This document shows positions 25,805 to 38,690 of a stretch of 64,000 nt of DNA, piece by piece. Source of the DNA: Auanema rhodensis. Lineage: Eukaryota > Nematoda > Chromadorea > Rhabditida > Rhabditidae. Position 1 is the first letter of the stretch. The number at the start of each line of letters is the position of its first letter. Both the position numbers and the translations under genes were made by a program. The notes under the pieces are model-generated. The model was not told the DNA's origin and did not search any database. It was given only the letters and a program-made list of their open reading frames with translations. Location: NCBI GenBank assembly GCA_964057225.1, contig OZ059897.1:17360001-17424000 (forward strand). Direction: 5' to 3'.

Positions 25805-25949
25805 CACGGGAAGCGAGTTACATACCGAGTGCACATCGCGTGTACATTTAATTAGCATAAATTAAAGTTCACGTAAAATTCAAAGTCATGGTTACCATGC
25901 ACCAATATCAATAAAAATCCAATTTTGAGAACCGCATCTCTTTATCTTT
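25805..25949. repeat. 145-bp deletion monomer, copy 3
   Basis: Same deletion junction, 1376 bp after copy 2. Private changes here are CGCTTC just upstream and CGTAAAATTC within the monomer. Confidence 0.9.
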
Positions 25950-26828
25950 CACGGGAAGCGAGTTTCATACCAAGTGCACATCACGTGTACATTTAATTAG
26001 CTTAAATTAAAGTTCACGTAAATTTAAAATCATGGTTACCATGCACCAATATCAATAAAAATCTGTTTTTAGACTAATATGGACTTGGGGAATCTAATTT
26101 TGAAAACCGCATCTCTTTATCTTTCACGGGAAGCGAGTTTCATACCAAGTGCACATCACGTGTACATTTAATTAGCATAAATTAAAGTTCACATAAATTT
26201 CGAAGTCATGGTTACCATGCACTAATATCAATGAAAATTTGGTTTTAGACTAATATGGATATGGGGAATCTAATTTTGAAAACCGCATCTTTTCATCTTT
26301 CACGGGAAGCGAGTTTCATACCAAGTGCACATCATGTGTACATTTAATTAGCATAAATTAAAGTTCACGTAAATTTCGAAGTCATGGTTACCATGCACTA
26401 ATATCAATGAAAATTTGGTTTTAGACTAATATGGATATGGGGAATCTAATTTTGAAAACCGCATCTCTTTATCTTTCACGGGAAGCGAGTTTCATACCAA
26501 GTGCACATCACGTGTACATTTAATTAGCATAAATTAAAGTTCACGTAAATTTCGAAGTCATGGTTACCATGCACTAATATCAATGAAAATTTGGTTTTAG
26601 ACTAATATGGATATGGGGAATCTAATTTTGAAAACCGCATCTTTTCATCTTTCACGGGAAGCGAGTTACATACCGAGTGCACATTGCGTGTACATTTAAT
26701 TAGCATAAATTAAAGTTCACGTAAATTTCAAAATCATGGTTACCATGCATCAATATCAATAAAATATTGTTTTTAGACTAATATGGACTTGGGGAATCTA
26801 ATTTTGAAAACCGCATCTCTTTACCTTT

Positions 26829-27531
26829 CACGGGAAGCGAGTTTCATACCAAGTGCACATCACGTGTACATTTAATTAGCATAAATTAAAGTTCACGTAA
26901 ATTTAAAATCATGGTTACCATGCACCAATATCAATAAAAATCTGTTTTTAGACTAATATGGACTTGGGGAATCTAATTTTGAAAACCGCATCTCTTTATC
27001 TTTCACGGGAAGCGAGTTTCATACCAAGTGCACATCACGTGTACATTTAATTAGCATAAATTAAAGTTCACGTAAATTTCGAAGTCATGGTTACCATGCA
27101 CTAATATCAATGAAAATTTGATTTTAGACTAATATGGATATGGGGAATCTAATTTTGAAAACCGCATCTCTTTATCTTTCACGTGAAGCGAGTTACATAC
27201 CAAGTGCACATCACGTGTACATTTAATTAGCATAAATTAAAGTTCACGTAAATATCAAAGTCATGGTTACCATGCACGAATATCAATAAAAATTTGTTTT
27301 TAGACTAATATGGATATGGGGAATCTAATTTTGAAAACCGCATTTTTTCATCTTTCACGGGAAGCGAGTTACATACCGAGTGCACATCGCGTGTACATTT
27401 AATTAGCATAAATTAAAGTTCACGTAAATTTCAAAGTCATGGTTACCATGCATCAATATCAATAAAATATTGTTTTTAGACTAATATGGACTTGGGGAAT
27501 CCAATTTTGAAAACCGCATCTCTTTATCTTT
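26829..27531. repeat. Four-monomer cassette, copy 2
   Basis: Exact positional partner of copy 1 at an offset of 3806 bp, sharing TTTACCTTTCACG at its start and CACGAATATC in the third monomer. The latter is absent from the two distal copies. Confidence 0.85.
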
Positions 27532-28234
27532 CACGGGAAGCGAGTTTCATACCAAGTGCACATCACGTGTACATTTAATTAGCATAAATTAAAGTTCACG
27601 TAAATTTAAAATCATGGTTACCATGCACCAATATCAATAAAAATCTGTTTTTAGACTAATATGGACTTGGGGAATCTAATTTTGAAAACCGCATCTCTTT
27701 ATCTTTCACGGGAAGCGAGTTTCATACCAAGTGCACATCACGTGTACATTTAATTAGCATAAATTAAAGTTCACGTAAATTTCGAAGTCATGGTTACCAT
27801 GCATCAATATCAATAAAATATTGTTTTTAGACTAATATGGATATGGGGAATCTAATTTTGAAAACCGCATCTCTTTATCTTTCACGGGAAGCGAGTTTCA
27901 TACCAAGTGCACATCACGTGTACATTTAATTAGCATAAATTAAAGTTCACGTAAATTTCGAAGTCATGGTTACCATGCACTAATATCAATGAAAATTTGG
28001 TTTTAGACTAATATGGATATGGGGAATCTAATTTTGAAAACCGCATCTCTTTATCTTTCACGGGAAGCGAGTTTCATACCAAGTGCACATCACGTGTACA
28101 TTTAATTAGCATAAATTAAAGTTCACGTAAATTTCGAAGTCATGGTTACCATGCACTAATATCAATGAAAATTTGGTTTTAGACTAATATGGATATGGGG
28201 AATCTAATTTTGAAAACCACATCTTTTCATCTTT

Positions 28235-28379
28235 CACGGGAAGCGAGTTACATACCGAGTGCACATCGCGTGTACATTTAATTAGCATAAATTAAAGTTC
28301 ACGTAAATTTCAAAGTCATGGTTACCATGCACCAATATCAATAAAAATCCAATTTTGAGAACCGCATCTCTTTATCTTT
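28235..28379. repeat. 145-bp deletion monomer, copy 4
   Basis: Same deletion junction, 3806 bp after copy 2, followed by the TTAGCTTAAA monomer. The preceding monomer ends in ACCACATC, losing a CpG. Confidence 0.9.
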
Positions 28380-30665
28380 CACGGGAAGCGAGTTTCATAC
28401 CAAGTGCACATCACGTGTACATTTAATTAGCTTAAATTAAAGTTCACGTAAATTTAAAATCATGGTTACCATGCACCAATATCAATAAAAATCTGTTTTT
28501 AGACTAATATGGACTTGGGGAATCTAATTTTGAAAACCGCATCTCTTTATCTTTCACGGGAAGCGAGTTTCATACCAAGTGCACATCACGTGTACATTTA
28601 ATTAGCATAAATTAAAGTTCACGTAAATTTCGAAGTCATGGTTACCATGCACTAATATCAATGAAAATTTGGTTTTAGACTAATATGGATATGGGGAATC
28701 TAATTTTGAAAACCGCATCTTTTCATCTTTCACGGGAAGCGAGTTTCATACCAAGTGCACATCATGTGTACATTTAATTAGCATAAATTAAAGTTCACGT
28801 AAATTTCGAAGTCATGGTTACCATTCACTAATATCAATGAAAATTTGGTTTTAGACTAATATGGATATGGGGAATCTAATTTTGAAAACCGCATCTCTTT
28901 ATCTTTCACGGGAAGCGAGTTTCATACCAAGTGCACATCACGTGTACATTTAATTAGCATAAATTAAAGTTCACGTAAATTTCGAAGTCATGGTTACCAT
29001 GCACTAATATCAATGAAAATTTGGTTTTAGACTAATATGGATATGGGGAATCTAATTTTGAAAACCGCATCTTTTCATCTTTCACGGGAAGCGAGTTACA
29101 TACCGAGTGCACATCGCGTGTACATTTAATTAGCATAAATTAAAGTTCACGTAAATTTCAAAGTCATGGTTACCATGCATCAATATCAATAAAATATTGT
29201 TTTTAGACTAATATGGACTTGGGGAATCTAATTTTGAAAACCGCAACTCTTTATCTTTCACGGGAAGCGAGTTTCATACCAAGTGCACATCACGTGTACA
29301 TTTAATTGGCATAAATTAAAGTTCACGTAAATTTCAAAATCATGGTTACCATGCACCAATATCAATAAAAATTTGTTTTCAGACTAATATGGTCATGTGG
29401 AATCTAATTTTGAAAACCGCATCTCTTCATCTTTCACGGGAAGCGAGTTACATACCAAGTACACATCACGTGTACATTTAATTAGCATAAATTAAAGTTC
29501 ACGTAAATTTCAAAGTCATGGTTACCATGCACCAATATCAATAAAAATATGTTTTCAGACTAATATGGACATGGGGAATCTAATTTTGAAAACCGCATCT
29601 CTTCATCTTTCACGGGAAGCGAGTTACATACCAAGTACACATCACGTGTACATTTAATTAGCATAAATTAAAGTTCACGTAAATTTCAAAGTCATGGTTA
29701 CCATGCACCAATATCAATAAAAAATTGTTTTTAGACTAAGATGGACATGGGGAATCTAATTTTGAAAACCGCATCTCTTTATCTTTCACGGGAAGCGAGT
29801 TACATACCAAGGGCACATCACGTGTACATTTAATTAGCATAAATTGAAGTTCACGTAAATTTCAAAGTCATGGTTACCATGCACCAATATCAATAAAAAT
29901 TTGTTTTTAGACTAATATAGACATGGGGAATCTAATTTTGAAAATCGCATCTCTTTATCTTTCACGGGAAGCGAGTTTCATACAAGTGCACATCACGTGT
30001 ACACTTAATTATCATAAATTGAAGTTCACGTGAATTTCAAAGTCATGGTTACCATGCACCAATATGAATAAGAATTTGTTTTTAGACTAATGTGGACATG
30101 GGGAATCTAATTTTGAAAACCGCATCTCTTTATCTTTCACGGGAAGCGAGTTTCATACCAAGTGCACATCACGTGTACATTTAATTAGCATAAATTAAAG
30201 TTCACGTAAATTTCAAAGTCATGGTTACCATGCACCAATATCAATAAAAATTTGTTTTTAGACTAATATGGACTTGGGGAATCTAATTTTGAAAACCGCA
30301 TCTCTTTATCTTTCACGGGAAGCGAGTTTCATACCAAGTGCACATCACGTGTACATTTAATTAGCATAAATTAAAGTTCACGTAAATTTCGAAGTCATGG
30401 TTACCATGCACTAATATCAATGAAAATTTGGTTTTAGACTAATATGGATATGGGGAATCTAATTTTGAAAACCGCATCTCTTTATCTTTCACGGGAAGCG
30501 AGTTTCATACCAAGTGCACATCACGTGTACATTTAATTAGCATAAATTAAAGTTCACGTAAATTTCGAAGTCATGGTTACCATGCACTAATATCAATGAA
30601 AATTTGGTTTTAGACTAATATGGATATGGGGAATCTAATTTTGAAAACCGCATCTTTTCATCTTT

Positions 30666-30810
30666 CACGGGAAGCGAGTTACATACCGAGTGCACATCGC
30701 GTGTACATTTAATTAGCATAAATTAAAGTTCACGTAAATTTCAAAGTCATGGTTACCATGCACCAATATCAATAAAAATCCAATTTTGAGAACCGCATCT
30801 CTTTATCTTT
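30666..30810. repeat. 145-bp deletion monomer, copy 5
   Basis: Same deletion junction and GAGAACC. In HOR-E the following monomer has normal TTAGCATAAA, as after copy 1 and unlike copies 2-4. Confidence 0.9.
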
Positions 30811-32920
30811 CACGGGAAGCGAGTTTCATACCAAGTGCACATCACGTGTACATTTAATTAGCATAAATTAAAGTTCACGTAAATTTAAAATCATGGTTAC
30901 CATGCACCAATATCAATAAAAATCTGTTTTTAGACTAATATGGACTTGGGGAATCTAATTTTGAAAACCGCATCTCTTTATCTTTCACGGGAAGCGAGAT
31001 ACATACCGAGTGCACATCACGTGTACATTTAATTAGCATAAATTAAAGTTCACGTAAATTTCAAAGTCATGGTTACCATGCATCAATATCAATAAAATAT
31101 TGTTTTTAGACTAATATGGACTTGGGGAATCTAATTTTGAAAACCGCATCTCTTTATCTTTCACGGGAAGCGAGTTTCATACCAAGTGCACATCACGTGT
31201 ACATTTAATTAGCATAAATTAAAGTTCACGTAAATTTCAAAGTCATGGTTACCATGCACTAATATCAATGAAAATTTGGTTTTAGACTAATATGGATATG
31301 AGGAATCTAATTTTGAAAACCGCATCTCTTTATCTTTCACGGGAAGCGAGTTTCATACCAAGTGCACATCACGTGTACATTTAATTAGCATAAATTAAAG
31401 TTCACGTAAATTTCAAAGTCATGGTTACCATGCATCAATATCAATAAAATATTGTTTTTAGACTAATATGGACTTGGGGAATCTAATTTTGAAAACCGCA
31501 ACTCTTTATCTTTCACGGGAAGCGAGTTTCATACCAAGTGCACATCACGTGTACATTTAATTGGCATAAATTAAAGTTCACGTAAATTTCAAAATCATGG
31601 TTACCATGCACCAATATCAATAAAAATTTGTTTTCAGACTAATATGGTCATGTGGAATCTAATTTTGAAAACCGCATCTCTTCATCTTTCACGGGAAGCG
31701 AGTTACATACCAAGTACACATCACGTGTACATTTAATTAGCATAAATTAAAGTTCACGTAAATTTCAAAGTCATGGTTACCATGCACCAATATCAATAAA
31801 AATATGTTTTCAGACTAATATGGACATGGGGAATCTAATTTTGAAAACCGCATCTCTTCATCTTTCACGGGAAGCGAGTTACATACCAAGTACACATCAC
31901 GTGTACATTTAATTAGCATAAATTAAAGTTCACGTAAATTTCAAAGTCATGGTTACCATGCACCAATATCAATAAAAAATTGTTTTTAGACTAAGATGGA
32001 CATGGGGAATCTAATTTTGAAAACCGCATCTCTTTATCTTTCACGGGAAGCGAGTTACATACCAAGGGCACATCACGTGTACATTTAATTAGCATAAATT
32101 GAAGTTCACGTAAATTTCAAAGTCATGGTTACCATGCACCAATATCAATAAAAATTTGTTTTTAGACTAATATAGACATGGGGAATCTAATTTTGAAAAT
32201 CGCATCTCTTTATCTTTCACGGGAAGCGAGTTTCATACAAGTGCACATCACGTGTACACTTAATTATCATAAATTGAAGTTCACGTGAATTTCAAAGTCA
32301 TGGTTACCATGCACCAATATGAATAAGAATTTGTTTTTAGACTAATGTGGACATGGGGAATCTAATTTTGAAAACCGCATCTCTTTATCTTTCACGGGAA
32401 GCGAGTTTCATACCAAGTGCACATCACGTGTACATTTAATTAGCATAAATTAAAGTTCACGTAAATTTCAAAGTCATGGTTACCATGCACCAATATCAAT
32501 AAAAATTTGTTTTTAGACTAATATGGACTTGGGGAATCTAATTTTGAAAACCGCATCTCTTTATCTTTCACGGGAAGCGAGTTTCATACCAAGTGCACAT
32601 CACGTGTACATTTAATTAGCATAAATTAAAGTTCACGTAAATTTCGAAGTCATGGTTACCATGCACTAATATCAATGAAAATTTGGTTTTAGACTAATAT
32701 GGATATGGGGAATCTAATTTTGAAAACCGCATCTCTTTATCTTTCACGGGAAGCGAGTTTCATACCAAGTGCACATCACGTGTACATTTAATTAGCATAA
32801 ATTAAAGTTCACGTAAATTTCGAAGTCATGGTTACCATGCACTAATATCAATGAAAATTTGGTTTTAGACTAATATGGATATGGGGAATCTAATTTTGAA
32901 AACCGCATCTTTTCATCTTT

Positions 32921-33065
32921 CACGGGAAGCGAGTTACATACCGAGTGCACATCGCGTGTACATTTAATTAGCATAAATTAAAGTTCACGTAAATTTCAAA
33001 GTCATGGTTACCATGCACCAATATCAATAAAAATCCAATTTTGAGAACCGCATCTCTTTATCTTT
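32921..33065. repeat. 145-bp deletion monomer, copy 6
   Basis: 2255-bp partner of copy 5 within HOR-E. It is the last deletion monomer in the window; none occurs in HOR-F to HOR-I. Confidence 0.9.
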
Positions 33066-34120
33066 CACGGGAAGCGAGTTTCATACCAAGTGCACATCAC
33101 GTGTACATTTAATTAGCATAAATTAAAGTTCACGTAAATTTAAAATCATGGTTACCATGCACCAATATCAATAAAAATCTGTTTTTAGACTAATATGGAC
33201 TTGGGGAATCTAATTTTGAAAACCGCATCTCTTTATCTTTCACGGGAAGCGAGATACATACCGAGTGCACATCACGTGTACATTTAATTAGCATAAATTA
33301 AAGTTCACGTAAATTTCAAAGTCATGGTTACCATGCATCAATATCAATAAAATATTGTTTTTAGACTAATATGGACTTGGGGAATCTAATTTTGAAAACC
33401 GCATCTCTTTATCTTTCACGGGAAGCGAGTTTCATACCAAGTGCACATCACGTGTACATTTAATTAGCATAAATTAAAGTTCACGTAAATTTCAAAGTCA
33501 TGGTTACCATGCACTAATATCAATGAAAATTTGGTTTTAGACTAATATGGATATGAGGAATCTAATTTTGAAAACCGCATCTCTTTATCTTTCACGGGAA
33601 GCGAGTTTCATACCAAGTGCACATCACGTGTACATTTAATTAGCATAAATTAAAGTTCACGTAAATTTCAAAGTCATGGTTACCATGCATCAATATCAAT
33701 AAAATATTGTTATTAGACTAATATGGACTTGGGGAATCTAATTTTGAAAACCGCAACTCTTTATCTTTCACGGGAAGCGAGTTTCATACCAAGTGCACAT
33801 CACGTGTACATTTAATTGGCATAAATTAAAGTTCACGTAAATTTCAAAATCATGGTTACCATGCACCAATATCAATAAAAATTTGTTTTCAGACTAATAT
33901 GGTCATGTGGAATCTAATTTTGAAAACCGCATCTCTTCATCTTTCACGGGAAGCGAGTTACATACCAAGTACACATCACGTGTACATTTAATTAGCATAA
34001 ATTAAAGTTCACGTAAATTTCAAAGTCATGGTTACCATGCACCAATATCAATAAAAAATTGTTTTTAGACTAAGATGGACATGGGGAATCTAATTTTGAA
34101 AACCGCATCTCTTTATCTTT

Positions 34121-36229
34121 CACGGGAAGCGAGATACATACCGAGTGCACATCGCGTGTACATTTAATTAACATAAATTAAAGTTCACGTAAACTTCAAA
34201 GTCATGGTTGCCATGCACCAATATCAGTAAAAATTTGGTTTTAGACTAATATGGATATGGGGAATCTAATTTTGAAAACCGCATCTCTTTATCTTTCACG
34301 GGAAGCGAGTTTCATACCAAGTGCACATCACGTGTACATTTAATTAGCATAAATTAAAGTTCACGTAAATTTCAAAGTCATGGTTGCCATGCACCAATAT
34401 CAATGAAAATTTGTTTTTAGACTAATATGGACTTGGGGAATCTAATTTTGAAAACCGCATCTCTTTATCTTTCACGGGAAGCGAGTTTCATACCAAGTGC
34501 ACATCACGTGTACATTTAATTAGCATAAATTGAAGTTCACGTAAATTTAAAATCATGGTTACCATGCACCAATATCAATAAAAATTTGTTTTTAGACTAA
34601 TATGAACATGGTGAATCTAATTTTGAAAACCGCATCTCTTTATCTTTCACGGGGAGCGAGTTTCATACCAAGTGCACATCACGTGTACATTTAATTAGCA
34701 TAAATTAAAGTTCACGTAAATTTCAAAGTCATGGTTACCATGCACAAATATCAATGAAAATTTGTTTTTAGACTGATATGGACTTGGGGAATCTAATTTT
34801 GAAAACCGCATCTCTTTATCTTTCACGGGAAGCGAGTTTCATACAAGTGCACATCACGTGTACATTTAATTAGCATAAATTAAAGTTCACGTAAATTTTG
34901 AAGTCATGGTTACCATGCACTAATATGAATAAGAATTTGTTTTTAGACTAATATGGACATGGGGAATCTAATTTTGAAAACCGCATCTTTTTATCTTTCA
35001 CGGGAAGCGAGTTACATACCGAGTGCACATCACGTGTACATTTAATTAGCATAAATTAAAGTTCACGTAAATTTCAAAGTCATGGTTACCATGCACCAAT
35101 ATCAATGAAAATTTGTTTTTAGACTAATATGGACATGGGGAATCTAATTTTAAAAACCGCATCTCTTTATCTTTTACGGGAAGCGAGTTACATACCGAGT
35201 GCACATCACGTGTACATTTAATTAGCATAAATTAAAGTTCACGTAAATTTCAAAGTCATGGTTACCATGCATCAATATCAATAAAATATTGTTTTTAGAC
35301 TAATATGGACTTGGGGAATCTAATTTTGAAAACCGCATCTCTTTATCTTTCACGGGAAGCGAGTTTCATACCAAGTGCACATCACGTGTACATTTAATTA
35401 GCATAAATTAAAGTTCACGTAAATTTCAAAATCATGGTTGCCATGCACCAATATCAATAAAAATATGTTTTTAGACTAATATGGACTTGGGGACTCTAAT
35501 TTTGAAAACCGCATCTCTTTATCTTTCACGGGAAGCGAGTTTCATACAAGTGCACATCACGTGTACATTTAATTATCATAAATTGAAGTTCACGTGAATT
35601 TCAAAGTCATGGTTACCATGCACCAATATGAATAAGAATTTGTTTTTAGACTAATGTGGACATGGGGAATCTAATTTTGAAAACCGCATCTCTTTATCTT
35701 TCACGGGAAGCGAGTTTCATACCAAGTGCACATCACGTGTACATTTAATTAGCATAAATTAAAGTTCACGTAAATTTCAAAGTCATGGTTACCATGCACC
35801 AATATCAATAAAAATTTGTTTTTAGACTAATATGGACTTGGGGAATCTAATTTTGAAAACCGCATCTCTTTATCTTTCACGGGAAGCGAGTTTCATACCA
35901 AGTGCACATCACGTGTACATTTAATTAGCATAAATTAAAGTTCACGTAAATTTCAAAATCATGGTTACCATGCACCAATATCAATAAAAATTTGTTTTCA
36001 GACTAATATGGTCATGTGGAATCTAATTTTGAAAACCGCATCTCTTCATCTTTCACGGGAAGCGAGTTACATACCAAGTACACATCACGTGTACATTTAA
36101 TTAGCATAAATTGAAGTTCACGTAAATTTCAAAGTCATGGTTACCATGCACCAATATCAATAAAAAATTGTTTTTAGACTAAGATGGACATGGGGAATCT
36201 AATTTTGAAAACCGCATCTCTTTATTTTT
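34121..36229. repeat. HOR-F unit 1 (12-mer, 2109 bp)
   Basis: Starts with the HOR-C form of the diagnostic monomer. It has CTTTTACGGG near 35172 and GGGGACTCTAAT near 35490, two private markers that recur only in unit 3 as a pair. It is the boundary copy with HOR-E. Confidence 0.9.
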
Positions 36230-38690
36230 CACGGGAAGCGAGTTACATACCAAGTGCACATCACGTGTACATTTAATTAACATAAATTAAAGTTCACGTA
36301 AACTTCAAAGTCATGGTTGCCATGCACCAATATCAGTAAAAATTTGGTTTTAGACTAATATGGATATGGGGAATCTAATTTTGAAAACCGCATCTCTTTA
36401 TCTTTCACGGGAAGCGAGTTTCATACCAAGTGCACATCACGTGTACATTTAATTAGCATAAATTAAAGTTCACGTAAATTTCAAAGTCATGGTTGCCATG
36501 CACCAATATCAATGAAAATTTGTTTTTAGACTAATATGGACTTGGGGAATCTAATTTTGAAAACCGCATCTCTTTATCTTTCACGGGAAGCGAGTTTCAT
36601 ACCAAGTGCACATCACGTGTACATTTAATTAGCATAAATTGAAGTTCACGTAAATTTAAAATCATGGTTACCATGCACCAATATCAATAAAAATTTGTTT
36701 TTAGACTAATATGAACATGGTGAATCTAATTTTGAAAACCGCATCTCTTTATCTTTCACGGGGAGCGAGTTTCATACCAAGTGCACATCACGTGTACATT
36801 TAATTAGCATAAATTAAAGTTCACGTAAATTTCAAAGTCATGGTTACCATGCACAAATATCAATGAAAATTTGTTTTTAGACTGATATGGACTTGGGGAA
36901 TCTAATTTTGAAAACCGCATCTCTTTATCTTTCACGGGAAGCGAGTTTCATACAAGTGCACATCACGTGTACATTTAATTAGCATAAATTAAAGTTCACG
37001 TAAATTTTGAAGTCATGGTTACCATGCACTAATATGAATAAGAATTTGTTTTTAGACTAATATGGACATGGGGAATCTAATTTTGAAAACCGCATCTTTT
37101 TATCTTTCACGGGAAGCGAGTTACATACCGAGTGCACATCACGTGTACATTTAATTAGCATAAATTAAAGTTCACGTAAATTTCAAAGTCATGGTTACCA
37201 TGCACCAATATCAATGAAAATTTGTTTTTAGACTAATATGGACATGGGGAATCTAATTTTAAAAACCGCATCTCTTTATCTTTCACGGGAAGCGAGTTAC
37301 ATACCGAGTGCACATCACGTGTACATTTAATTAGCATAAATTAAAGTTCACGTAAATTTCAAAGTCATGGTTACCATGCATCAATATCAATAAAATATTG
37401 TTTTTAGACTAATATGGACTTGGGGAATCTAATTTTGAAAACCGCATCTCTTTATCTTTCACGGGAAGCGAGTTTCATACCAAGTGCACATCACGTGTAC
37501 ATTTAATTAGCATAAATTAAAGTTCACGTAAATTTCAAAATCATGGTTGCCATGCACCAATATCAATAAAAATATGTTTTTAGACTAATATGGACATGGG
37601 GAATCTAATTTTAAAAACCGCATCTCTTTATCTTTTACGGGAAGCGAGTTACATACCGAGTGCACATCACGTGTACATTTAATTAGCATAAATTAAAGTT
37701 CACGTAAATTTCAAAGTCATGGTTACCATGCATCAATATCAATAAAATATTGTTTTTAGACTAATATGGACTTGGGGAATCTAATTTTGAAAACCGCATC
37801 TCTTTATCTTTCACGGGAAGCGAGTTTCATACCAAGTGCACATCACGTGTACATTTAATTAGCATAAATTAAAGTTCACGTAAATTTCAAAATCATGGTT
37901 GCCATGCACCAATATCAATAAAAATATGTTTTTAGACTAATATGGACTTGGGGAATCTAATTTTGAAAACCGCATCTCTTTATCTTTCACGGGAAGCGAG
38001 TTTCATACAAGTGCACATCACGTGTACATTTAATTATCATAAATTGAAGTTCACGTGAATTTCAAAGTCATGGTTACCATGCACCAATATGAATAAGAAT
38101 TTGTTTTTAGACTAATGTGGACATGGGGAATCTAATTTTGAAAACCGCATCTCTTTATCTTTCACGGGAAGCGAGTTTCATACCAAGTGCACATCACGTG
38201 TACATTTAATTAGCATAAATTAAAGTTCACGTAAATTTCAAAGTCATGGTTACCATGCACCAATATCAATAAAAATTTGTTTTTAGACTAATATGGACTT
38301 GGGGAATCTAATTTTGAAAACCGCATCTCTTTATCTTTCACGGGAAGCGAGTTTCATACCAAGTGCACATCACGTGTACATTTAATTAGCATAAATTAAA
38401 GTTCACGTAAATTTCAAAATCATGGTTACCATGCACCAATATCAATAAAAATTTGTTTTCAGACTAATATGGTCATGTGGAATCTAATTTTGAAAACCGC
38501 ATCTCTTCATCTTTCACGGGAAGCGAGTTACATACCAAGTACACATCACGTGTACATTTAATTAGCATAAATTGAAGTTCACGTAAATTTCAAAGTCATG
38601 GTTACCATGCACCAATATCAATAAAAAATTGTTTTTAGACTAAGATGGACATGGGGAATCTAATTTTGAAAACCGCATCTCTTTATTTTT
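36230..38690. repeat. HOR-F unit 2 (14-mer, 2461 bp)
   Basis: Contains the monomer pair TTACATACCGAG/CATCAATATC plus TTGCC/AAAATATG twice. The first pair opens with CTTTCACGGG (near 37278) and the second with CTTTTACGGG (near 37631). The monomer ending at the join changes from AAAATATG to a GGACATGGGG/AATTTTAAAAACC tail, placing the exchange point within 37576-37594. Its end reads GGGGAATCTAAT, not GGGGACTCTAAT. Confidence 0.9.

Larger units (their letters stand above)
22847..29258. repeat. HOR-D: 3806-bp segmental repeat with 1376-bp sub-repeat
   Basis: Thirty-seven monomers, three of them 145 bp. Rare markers recur 3806 bp apart: TTTACCTTTCACG (CACGGG at 23023 and 26829), CACGTGAAG (23374, 27180), the deletion monomer (24429, 28235) and CATGTG (24957, 28763). 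Similarity spans about 22.9-25.3 kb against 26.7-29.1 kb. Inside copy 1 an 8-mer of 1376 bp repeats: deletion monomers at 24429 and 25805, and TTCACATAAA at 24811 and 26187. The CACATAAA change is missing at the 3806-bp partner (near 28620), so the two duplications did not happen as one simple series. Confidence 0.85.
29259..34120. repeat. HOR-E: 13-mer of 2255 bp
   Basis: Two complete units (29259-31513, 31514-33768) and the first monomer of a third (33769-33944), followed by a junction monomer at 33945-34120. Unit length is 12 full-size positions plus one 145-bp monomer, less two 1-bp deletions. Five independent markers show the 2255-bp offset: ATTGGCATAAA (29308, 31563, 33818), the AAGGGC monomer (29787, 32042), ACACTTAATTATC (30001, 32256), the deletion monomer (30666, 32921) and GATATGAGG (31301, 33556). 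The junction monomer joins a TTACATACCAAGTAC left half directly to the AAAAAATTG/TAAGATGG right half, skipping one monomer. Confidence 0.92.
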
